Source: an uncultured Prevotella sp. | Lineage (GTDB): Bacteria > Bacteroidota > Bacteroidia > Bacteroidales > Bacteroidaceae | Assembly (NCBI GenBank): GCA_946186945.1 | Contig: CAMHPC010000006.1 | Span: 1-40,562, forward strand | Reading direction: 5' to 3' | DNA length: 40,562 nucleotides | Shown: in pieces, positions 7,077 to 14,169 of the stretch | How the letters are laid out: each line of letters opens with the position of its first letter | How positions within the stretch are numbered: position 1 is the first letter of the stretch | Translations under genes and position numbers: made by a program | The notes under the pieces: generated by a model | What the model was told of the DNA's origin: nothing | Seen by the model: only the letters and a program-made list of their open reading frames with translations | Database searches by the model: none

Positions 7077-8027
7077 ATGAATAAAATCAATAGATACATC
7101 TTCGTTGTGGTGACTGTGCTCTTATGCACAGTCACTACTTCCTGCAGCAGCAACGATGATGCTGGCGTGCAAAGTATCGAAATACCGGGTATCACAATCC
7201 AGGGCGATATAGACTGCTGTTCGGCTGAAGAGGCTTTGCAGGTATACAAATTCCTGCAGACTGTGAAGATCGTTCCCGAACTGACTACAGTGGTCGATGG
7301 CAAATACAATGTCTTTGCCTATACCAAGACAGGCTCTTTCCACGTTGGCTACAATGAGATATTCTTCGTGGCTACTAAAAAATCCTCTGGCAACTACATC
7401 AAGAATTTTGATGTCAATGGTCTTACACCCCTAATGTTCATGGAGAAGATGAACATGAAACACAGCAGTCCGGCTTCTGACTTGGTGGAGAGTTTCGACA
7501 ATAACTACCTGGCGGTAAAGCGCGGGTGGGTGTCGCTCGTCATGGAGGGTAACTGGTCCTTGTCTTATAGTGTCGATGTGCTCGACGGTCAAGCCGCGCT
7601 GTCTGATGCCCCAATAGTGGCAGAGGCTCTGCCCGAGGGACAACAATGGGTGAAGTCGTTCAAGGCTGCCGGCAATACCTACTACCTCTCGCTGGTCAAC
7701 TACAGCGACCTGCATACTGGCACTAATCCTATAGTGGCATACGTCTCGAGCAAAAGCACTAATGGCACCGACCCATATCCTCTGGCCAGTGAACAGTTCA
7801 CTATTGATATCGACCCAAGGATGCCAGACATGGGCAATCATACCTCGCCCGACAACACTCCGCTCACCCTGCAGTCTGACGGCTCGTATGCCGGTACTGT
7901 AAACCTGACGATGACGGGACTGTGGCGCATTCATCTCACTGTGCGTGATAGTAAAGGTAATGTCGTGGCGGGTGGCGATGACCTGGCAGATGGCTTCAGT
8001 TCACTCTTCTGGGACGTTACTATCTAA
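7077..8027 (+). CDS. Lipoprotein with two YtkA/FixH-like Met/His-rich segments
   Basis: 316 residues with a lipobox ending TTSC (Cys23). Two beta-rich halves each contain a Met-x-x-Met-His pattern followed by a conserved Trp: MFMEKMNMKHSSP (120-132) with GNWSLSY, and RMPDMGNHTSPDN (248-260) with GLWRIHLTV. That pattern matches the YtkA/FixH-like fold, in which the exposed Met and His residues are candidate Cu(I) ligands. A CC pair (47-48) is also present. The protein would be anchored in the periplasm or at the surface. Its position between SusD and a copper-receptor-like TonB protein supports a metal chaperone or capture role. The two-domain assignment is by pattern recognition; binding is inferred. 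Confidence 0.6.
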   Translation: MNKINRYIFVVVTVLLCTVTTSCSSNDDAGVQSIEIPGITIQGDIDCCSAEEALQVYKFLQTVKIVPELTTVVDGKYNVFAYTKTGSFHVGYNEIFFVATKKSSGNYIKNFDVNGLTPLMFMEKMNMKHSSPASDLVESFDNNYLAVKRGWVSLVMEGNWSLSYSVDVLDGQAALSDAPIVAEALPEGQQWVKSFKAAGNTYYLSLVNYSDLHTGTNPIVAYVSSKSTNGTDPYPLASEQFTIDIDPRMPDMGNHTSPDNTPLTLQSDGSYAGTVNLTMTGLWRIHLTVRDSKGNVVAGGDDLADGFSSLFWDVTI

Positions 8028-8049
8028 CTCACTACGAAATAAATAGATT

Positions 8050-10023
8050 ATGAATATCATAGGAACCGTTTTGTTATCAGTCGTTTGCCTGAACGATACT
8101 GTTATCGAACAGACACAAAACATGGACGAGGTGGTGGTGGTGTCTACTGCACGACAAGGGCAGAAACGCTCCCTCAAGGGCTCTGCCGCCAGCATAGACG
8201 AACATCTCTCTGTGCTCTCTCAGGTCAACCTAATCAGACGCGGTTCCTATGCCTGGGAACCTGTCGTCAACAACATGCAGACCGAGAGGGTGTCTACTAC
8301 CATCGACGGCATGAAGATATTTTATGCCTGTACAGACAAGATGGACCCCGTGACGAGTTATGTGGAGAGTGGCAACCTACAGACTATCAGTCTGAATAGT
8401 GGACTCGACGGCAATCCGCAAGCCACAGGCAATATCGGCGGTAGCCTGGACCTGAGGTTGAGGAAAGTGGGCTTCGACAATGACCGCCTGCACCTGAATG
8501 CGTCGGTGGGACATGAGTTTAACGGACACCTGCAGGTGTACGGTGCCGATGCCGCAGTGTCCACCCATAGCTTCTATAGCAATGTCGGGGTGTTCTATCG
8601 CCATGCAGACAATTACAAGATTGGTGGGGGTGAGGTGTTGCCTTTCTCTCAGTTCCGGAAGGTAAACTTCTTCGCAAATGCAGGACTGCGGTTGGCAGAG
8701 CACGATATCATGGAGGGGACATTCATTTTCGACCGCGCCTCAAATGTGGGATACCCTGCACTCAACATGGATGTGGCAAAGGCACAAGGCATCATTGCCA
8801 GCCTTTCATACAAACACCTGTTTGAACATGATGTGTGGAGCACATGGGAAACTAAGGTGTATTACAACCATATCACACATGTCATGGACGACACCCACCG
8901 ACCTGATGTACAGATACACATGGATATGCCGGGAAAAAGTCGGACGGCGGGAATGTATAGTCTGCTCACAGCAAACTACAAACAACATGCCTTGCAACTG
9001 AATGCTGATATGTACTACAACCGGCTGTTTGCCGATATGACCATGTATCCTGGCGGGGCAGCCCCAATGTATATGGTGACATGGCCCGATGTTGGAACCC
9101 TGAATGCAGGACTCTCGGCTACAGACAACCTGCAACTCTCTGGCACACAAGCACTACGACTCTCGGCAAAAGTAGCATGGCAACGGCAGCGCCTGAATAG
9201 CGACGAAGGCTACAACGCACTGAAGGTGTTCTTTCCCTTGATGACCAATGCCTATCACCAGACTACGGCACGTGTGGCAGCCAGTTATCTTATCAGACTG
9301 AACCCCTTCACTCTGAGTATAGGTACAGGGTGGGGTAGTAGGGCTCCCACGGTGACAGAGGCGTATGGATACTATCTCAACAATACCTTCGACCAGTACG
9401 ACTACATGGGCAACCCCGCCCTGAAAAACGAATCTGCATGGGAGATGAATGTCTCTGCGCAGGTACGTACCTCTACATGGAACATGAAACTGGAGGGCAA
9501 TGCATTCCTCTTCTCTAACTATATCATAGCACAGTTTGAAAAACGACTGAGTGCAATGACGGTGGGTGCCGAGGGGGTCAAGGTCTATGGCAATATCTCG
9601 CATGCCTCTATATTTAATGTCTCACTCTCTTCTCAGTGGCAACTCACACCGTGGCTGGAATGGGACGGAAAGGTGAGTTACAGCGCAGGCAATGACGATG
9701 ACGGCTGTGCGCTGCCTCTTATCTCGCCAGTGGCATATAGCAGCAGCATCACCTTCAGACAAGGTGTCGTTGAGGCTCAGGTAGGTGTTAAGGGAAATGC
9801 AAAAAACAGTCGCTATGGTGAAAAATACGGCGAGAGGGAAACGGCTGCGTGGACCATCTTTAACGCAAGTGTCGGGATAAGGTACGACATGGCAAACATG
9901 GCACTTAACCTGCGTATGGGGGTTGAGAACCTGTTTGACAGGCTGTATAGTTCGTATTCAGATTGGAACCACATACCGCAGAAGGGACGCAATGTGTATA
10001 TCAACTTGGAGTTAAACTTTTAG
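8050..10023 (+). CDS. TonB-dependent receptor with OprC-like copper motifs
   Basis: 657 residues with a short signal sequence (about 1-20) and no carboxypeptidase-like domain, so it is a classical TBDT unlike the SusC upstream. The plug starts at MDEVVVVSTARQG. It contains DGMKIFYACTDKMDPVTSYV, giving Cys94-x3-Met98, then QATGNIGGSLDLRL. A barrel loop carries HVMDDTH, giving His277-x-Met279. As I recall OprC of Pseudomonas, copper is held by a CxxxM and an HxM pair 180 residues apart; here the separation is 183. Several other Met/His clusters (IHMDMPG, MTMYPGGAAPMYM) are nearby. It ends GRNVYINLELNF with a terminal Phe. The gene lies 22 nt after the YtkA-like gene and 5 nt before the carrier gene. 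Copper as substrate is a strong inference, not proven. Confidence 0.72.
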   Translation: MNIIGTVLLSVVCLNDTVIEQTQNMDEVVVVSTARQGQKRSLKGSAASIDEHLSVLSQVNLIRRGSYAWEPVVNNMQTERVSTTIDGMKIFYACTDKMDPVTSYVESGNLQTISLNSGLDGNPQATGNIGGSLDLRLRKVGFDNDRLHLNASVGHEFNGHLQVYGADAAVSTHSFYSNVGVFYRHADNYKIGGGEVLPFSQFRKVNFFANAGLRLAEHDIMEGTFIFDRASNVGYPALNMDVAKAQGIIASLSYKHLFEHDVWSTWETKVYYNHITHVMDDTHRPDVQIHMDMPGKSRTAGMYSLLTANYKQHALQLNADMYYNRLFADMTMYPGGAAPMYMVTWPDVGTLNAGLSATDNLQLSGTQALRLSAKVAWQRQRLNSDEGYNALKVFFPLMTNAYHQTTARVAASYLIRLNPFTLSIGTGWGSRAPTVTEAYGYYLNNTFDQYDYMGNPALKNESAWEMNVSAQVRTSTWNMKLEGNAFLFSNYIIAQFEKRLSAMTVGAEGVKVYGNISHASIFNVSLSSQWQLTPWLEWDGKVSYSAGNDDDGCALPLISPVAYSSSITFRQGVVEAQVGVKGNAKNSRYGEKYGERETAAWTIFNASVGIRYDMANMALNLRMGVENLFDRLYSSYSDWNHIPQKGRNVYINLELNF

Positions 10024-10028
10024 ACGTT

Positions 10029-11237
10029 ATGAAACAAACTATAATATGGCTTGGGGCACTGATCGTGGGGGCGTTGACGGGACTCCTGCATATAGCATGG
10101 CTCAATGATGTGATGAACTTCGTCGCCGCTGTTTATGTACGGCTGTTTCAACTGCTGGCGGTGCCTACCATCGTGCTGGCTGTCACCACCACTCTCGCTA
10201 CACTGGGCGGAGGAAAGTCTGCTGGGAGCATCTTTCGCCATACACTCAGTTATACACTGCTTACCACCACCATGGCTGCCATTGTGGGACTGGTGCTTTA
10301 TGTGGTCATAGCACCCGATACTTTACCTGCCGAGGTGCTGCTGCAGAACGCCGATGGGAGTGCTGGCGCATCGACTGCCGATACTCAGTCATCGTACTCT
10401 GAACACCTGCTCGGTGTCATACCAAACAATATCGTAAAACCGTTACTCGATGGTAACGTCTTGTCGCTCTTGCTGTTGACTTTCGCCGTGGGACTCGCAC
10501 TGTCAAAGATGAAGGAGTCGGAGAATAAGTCGGTGGTGCTGAAATTCCTCTTTGGTCTCCAGGAACTGCTCTTCATTCTCATCCGTGCACTCATACATAC
10601 TCTGCCGCTGGGTATTGTGGCATTTGCCGCACAACTCACGGCGCAACTCTCTACAGGCGACGTGGCTGCATCATTGGGCGAATACGTGGCAGTGGTGCTG
10701 GGGGGCAATCTGATACAATTCTTTGTCATACTGCCACTCTTTCTGCTGCTGCGTGGCATCAACCCTTGGCGCACCTTCGTGGCGATGAGTCCTGCTGTAC
10801 TCATGGCTCTGTTCTCTAAAAGCAGTGCTGCCACATTGCCTGTCACCATGCAGTCGGCTGAACAGCGACTGGGAGCGCAACAGAAGGTGGCTCGTTTCGT
10901 CTTGCCTGTCTGTACCACTATCAATATGAATGGCTGTGCGGCTTTTATTCTCGTCACCTCACTTTTTGTCATGCAGCAGGGGGGCACACCTCTCACATTG
11001 ACCACCATGCTGACATGGCTCCTAATCAGTGTGGTTTCTGCAGTAGGCAATGCCGGCGTGCCTATGGGCTGCTATTTCCTTACCCTCTCGCTGATGTCGG
11101 GTATAGGAGCACCAGTGGCTGTGCTCGGTATTATACTGCCCATCTATGCCGTCATTGACATGGTGGAGACGGCTGTCAATGTTTGGTCAGACTCTTGTGT
11201 ATGTGCCATGACAGACCACGATGTGTCCTTGTCGTAA
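10029..11237 (+). CDS. DAACS (dicarboxylate/amino acid:cation symporter) family carrier with altered key residues
   Basis: 402 residues from the ATG at 10029, five bases after the receptor stop; an open frame further upstream overlaps that gene and is not used. Family features include QLLAVPTIVLAV, hairpin 1 as SKSSAATLPVTM (263-274), TM7 as TINMNGC (297-303) and TM8 as DMVETAVNVWSD (377-388). Compared with GltPh, TM7 has NMNGC instead of NMDGT, which touches the sodium site. TM8 has Glu380 where glutamate/aspartate carriers have the substrate-binding Arg. The substrate is therefore unlikely to be an acidic amino acid. It probably takes the imported ligand across the inner membrane. Cystine carriers of the TcyP type belong to the same family, so a sulfur amino acid is possible. 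Confidence 0.8.
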   Translation: MKQTIIWLGALIVGALTGLLHIAWLNDVMNFVAAVYVRLFQLLAVPTIVLAVTTTLATLGGGKSAGSIFRHTLSYTLLTTTMAAIVGLVLYVVIAPDTLPAEVLLQNADGSAGASTADTQSSYSEHLLGVIPNNIVKPLLDGNVLSLLLLTFAVGLALSKMKESENKSVVLKFLFGLQELLFILIRALIHTLPLGIVAFAAQLTAQLSTGDVAASLGEYVAVVLGGNLIQFFVILPLFLLLRGINPWRTFVAMSPAVLMALFSKSSAATLPVTMQSAEQRLGAQQKVARFVLPVCTTINMNGCAAFILVTSLFVMQQGGTPLTLTTMLTWLLISVVSAVGNAGVPMGCYFLTLSLMSGIGAPVAVLGIILPIYAVIDMVETAVNVWSDSCVCAMTDHDVSLS

Positions 11238-11302
11238 CGTTGGCTAATGTTCTTGTAATGCTGACAAATTCACGCTAAAAAACAAAAAATAGCAGAAAAA
11301 TG

Positions 11303-11332
11303 TTTGAGTTTTTAGATTTATGCTTATTTTTG
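11303..11332 (+). promoter_or_regulatory. Promoter for nagB
   Basis: TTTG (11303-11306) and TATTTTTG (11325-11332) with an 18-nt spacer, slightly short of the usual 19-21. The start codon is 36 nt after the -7 element. Confidence 0.5.
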
Positions 11333-11368
11333 CACGTTAAAAAATTAAGAACGTAAACAGAATAAGTT

Positions 11369-12160
11369 ATGAGACTCATCATTCAACCCGATTATCAGAA
11401 CATGTCACGATGGGCTGCCGAACATGTCATCCGTAGAATCAACGAGGCTCAGCCCACTGCCGAGAAACCTTTTGTGCTGGGATTGCCTACTGGCTCATCT
11501 CCCGAGGGTATGTATGCTTGTCTGGTTAAGGCCTATCAGGAGGGACGCGTGTCGTTCAAAAATGTGCTCACCTTCAATATGGACGAGTACGTGAACCTGG
11601 CAGAAGACCATCCGGAGAGTTATCACTCCTTCATGGCACGTAACCTCTTCGACCATATCGACTGCCCCAAAGAAAATATCCATATCCTCAATGGCAATGC
11701 GCCCGACCTGGAGGCTGAATGCCGTCACTATGAGGAGATGATAGCCGAGGCAGGTGGCATAGACCTCTTCCTGGGTGGCATCGGTCCTGACGGACATATT
11801 GCTTTCAACGAACCGGGCTCGTCGCTCACCAGCCGCACACGTGTCAAGACTCTCACTACCGACACCATAATAGCCAATTCGCGCTTCTTCGAGGGTGATG
11901 TGAATAAAGTGCCACGTCAGGCTCTCACCGTGGGCGTGGGTACTGTGATGGATGCACGCGAGGTGATGATACTGGTCAACGGACACCATAAGGCTCGTGC
12001 CCTGCAGGCTGCAGTAGAGGGCGGGGTATGTCAGATGTGGACTATCAGCGCCCTGCAGATGCATCAACACGGCATCATAGTATGCGACGATGCTGCTACT
12101 GATGAACTCAAGGTGGGTACGTATCGCTATTTCAAGGATATAGAACGCAACAACCTGTAA
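11369..12160 (+). CDS. nagB: Glucosamine-6-phosphate deaminase
   Basis: 263 residues, close to the E. coli enzyme (266). It converts glucosamine 6-phosphate to fructose 6-phosphate and ammonia in the cytoplasm, feeding amino sugars into glycolysis. Catalytic residues fall at the E. coli numbers: Asp72 in FNMDEYVNL, and Asp141, His143 and Glu148 in [13 protein letters not shown]. The phosphate-binding LPTGSSPEG loop is at 39-47. It has its own promoter and is followed after 28 nt by a BASS-type transporter gene, which may share the transcript. No other amino-sugar gene is adjacent. Confidence 0.95.
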   Translation: MRLIIQPDYQNMSRWAAEHVIRRINEAQPTAEKPFVLGLPTGSSPEGMYACLVKAYQEGRVSFKNVLTFNMDEYVNLAEDHPESYHSFMARNLFDHIDCPKENIHILNGNAPDLEAECRHYEEMIAEAGGIDLFLGGIGPDGHIAFNEPGSSLTSRTRVKTLTTDTIIANSRFFEGDVNKVPRQALTVGVGTVMDAREVMILVNGHHKARALQAAVEGGVCQMWTISALQMHQHGIIVCDDAATDELKVGTYRYFKDIERNNL

Positions 12161-12188
12161 TACTCAGCAGAAGGGTTCAATAGTAGCC

Positions 12189-13157
12189 ATGCTACAATTC
12201 CTGAAAAACTGGACTCTACCGGTGGCCATCGTACTGGGTACGGTGGCCTACCTGCTATTTGCCAACTTACCGGCACTCGATGCCGTGGGCGATGCCATGG
12301 CACCTATATTCTACGACAGCCTGCCATGGTTCATGTTCTTTATACTTCTCGTCACTTTCTGCAAGATAGACTTCCGACAGTTGATGCCAGTGGCGTGGCA
12401 TCTGCGCGAGGCAGTGACACAGGTGTTACTGGTGGCTGCCGTGGTGGCTGCCGTCTTGTTGACCGGTGCTGAGGGCGATAGTCTCGTGCTACTCGAGGCT
12501 GTGCTCTGCTGTGTCATTGCTCCATGCGCCTGTGCTGCTGCCGTGGTCACTGCCAAGATGGGTGGCAACATGGAACAGGTCACTACGTTCAATTTCCTCT
12601 CAAACATCATCACGGCTCTGCTCGTGCCTGTGGCATTCCCCTTGGTAGACAGTAGCGTGCACATCGACTTCTGGCCCGCTTTCTGGCGCCTGCTCTCCAA
12701 GGTGTGCATGGTGCTGGTGCTCCCTATGGCTGCCGCATATATAGTGAAACACTACATGCATACTTTGCACCGGCGCATAGTGGCTGTACGAGACCTCTCG
12801 TTCTATCTCTGGGCGGCATCGCTGGCAGTCATCACTGGCATTACTGTACGCAACATCACACATGCACAGACATCCGTAGCCTTTCTGCTGTTGATAGCCG
12901 CAGTGTCGTTGGTGATTTGTCTGCTGCAGTTTGCTATCGGACGGATGATAGGCACACACTATCACCGCACACAGGAGGCGGCTCAGGCCCTCGGACAGAA
13001 AAACACATCATTTGCCATATGGATAGCATACGCTTACCTAAACCCGCTCAGTAGCGTCGGACCAGGCTGCTATATACTTTGGCAAAACTGCATCAACAGT
13101 GCCGAACTGTGGTATCATCGCAAACATGTCTTACCCGCGGGCGAGAACAAATTGTGA
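12189..13157 (+). CDS. BASS-type (bile acid:sodium symporter-like) transporter
   Basis: 322 residues with about nine to ten hydrophobic segments. The order of helices and the C-terminal motif ALGQKNTSFAIWIAYAYLNP with GPGCYILWQN resemble the bile acid/sodium symporter superfamily, in which a discontinuous helix with polar residues forms the sodium and substrate site. IAPCACAAAVVTAKMGGN is the equivalent conserved region in the N-terminal half. Substrates of bacterial members include organic acids, pantoate and arsenite, so none is assigned. It lies 28 nt after nagB, which may be accidental. Confidence 0.7.
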   Translation: MLQFLKNWTLPVAIVLGTVAYLLFANLPALDAVGDAMAPIFYDSLPWFMFFILLVTFCKIDFRQLMPVAWHLREAVTQVLLVAAVVAAVLLTGAEGDSLVLLEAVLCCVIAPCACAAAVVTAKMGGNMEQVTTFNFLSNIITALLVPVAFPLVDSSVHIDFWPAFWRLLSKVCMVLVLPMAAAYIVKHYMHTLHRRIVAVRDLSFYLWAASLAVITGITVRNITHAQTSVAFLLLIAAVSLVICLLQFAIGRMIGTHYHRTQEAAQALGQKNTSFAIWIAYAYLNPLSSVGPGCYILWQNCINSAELWYHRKHVLPAGENKL

Positions 13158-13167
13158 CCCCTTACTC

Positions 13168-13198
13168 TTGGCGTTTCAATTATTTTGTAATACCTTCG
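13168..13198 (+). promoter_or_regulatory. Promoter for the SsuA-like lipoprotein operon
   Basis: TTG (13168-13170) and TACCTTCG (13191-13198) with a 20-nt spacer. TTCG replaces the consensus TTTG. The start codon follows after 29 nt. Confidence 0.5.
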
Positions 13199-13227
13199 CA
13201 GAAAAATAGCAAAACGTACACAAACAG

Positions 13228-14145
13228 ATGAAGCGCACACCACTCTTTTCTCTGTTATTGCTGATGGTCCTCACCTTGATTGGCAGCACTCTGTTCTCAT
13301 GCTCACAGTCCGACCAACAGTCAGAACAGCACCGTAGGACACAACAGGATTCTGCTACTCTCCAGATTGCTGTCATGCCTACCATTGATGCACTGCCACT
13401 CTTCGTGGCAGACAGCACCGGACTGTTTGACGAACAGAAGGTGAAGGTGAAACTGAGGTACATGACACAGATAGACGCACAGGAGGCTATGAAGCAACGC
13501 AAGATACATGGAGCCGTCACCGAACTGGTGCGTGCCGAACGTATGCAGCAGCAGGGTACGGCACTCCACTATGCGACAGTCACCAACGCCTCATGGCAAC
13601 TCATTGCCAACCGCCTGTCTCGTGTACAGCGCGTGGACCAGTTGGGGGATAAGATGATGGCCATAACACGCTACTCCGTGCTCGACTATCTTGGAAACGT
13701 GGTAGTAGACAGTGCAAAACCCAAACAGACGGTATATCGCGTGCAGATAAACGATGTGAACATCCGTCTCATGATGCTGCTCAATAATGAGATGGATGCA
13801 GAATGGTTGCCCGAACCGCAAGCCACCGTGGCACGTATGGCGCATCATCCCGTACTCGGCACTTCGCAGGGGCGCAACTTCGTGCCAGGAATTTTGGCTT
13901 TTACTGCCCAGACATGGCAGAATGCTGACCGAAGAAAACAGATAGAGGCCGTGATGAGGGCTTGGGACAAGGCGTGCGATGAGATAAACAAAAACGGACT
14001 GGCTCAGTATGCCAATATCATAGCACAATGCTGCTCCGTGAAAACGGATGCCGTGCAACATCTGCCACGTACTACGTTTACGAAGTCCCAACCACCACGA
14101 CAGCAGGACATCGATCTGGCCCGCAATGTGAAATGGCATGATTAG
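13228..14145 (+). CDS. SsuA/THI5-like ABC substrate-binding lipoprotein
   Basis: 305 residues with a lipobox ending LFSC (Cys25). The mature part starts LQIAVMPTIDALPLFVADSTGLFDEQKVKVKL, the usual opening of NMT1/THI5 and SsuA-type binding proteins. The tail also fits (AVMRAWDKACDEIN), although MQQQG and IANRLSRVQRVDQLGDKMMA vary from the classical sequence. Such proteins deliver sulfonates, pyrimidine precursors, nitrate or similar small ligands to an ABC permease. No permease or ATPase gene is nearby; a TPR protein gene follows after 24 nt. The ligand cannot be read from the sequence, and the permease may be encoded elsewhere. Confidence 0.7.
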   Translation: MKRTPLFSLLLLMVLTLIGSTLFSCSQSDQQSEQHRRTQQDSATLQIAVMPTIDALPLFVADSTGLFDEQKVKVKLRYMTQIDAQEAMKQRKIHGAVTELVRAERMQQQGTALHYATVTNASWQLIANRLSRVQRVDQLGDKMMAITRYSVLDYLGNVVVDSAKPKQTVYRVQINDVNIRLMMLLNNEMDAEWLPEPQATVARMAHHPVLGTSQGRNFVPGILAFTAQTWQNADRRKQIEAVMRAWDKACDEINKNGLAQYANIIAQCCSVKTDAVQHLPRTTFTKSQPPRQQDIDLARNVKWHD

Positions 14146-14169
14146 TATCACCCTATATCACCCAACACT

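Noticed and set aside
6335..7309. Long antisense open frame opposite the susD/lipoprotein genes
   Set aside because: It shadows strongly supported coding sequence on the other strand and shows no protein features of its own.
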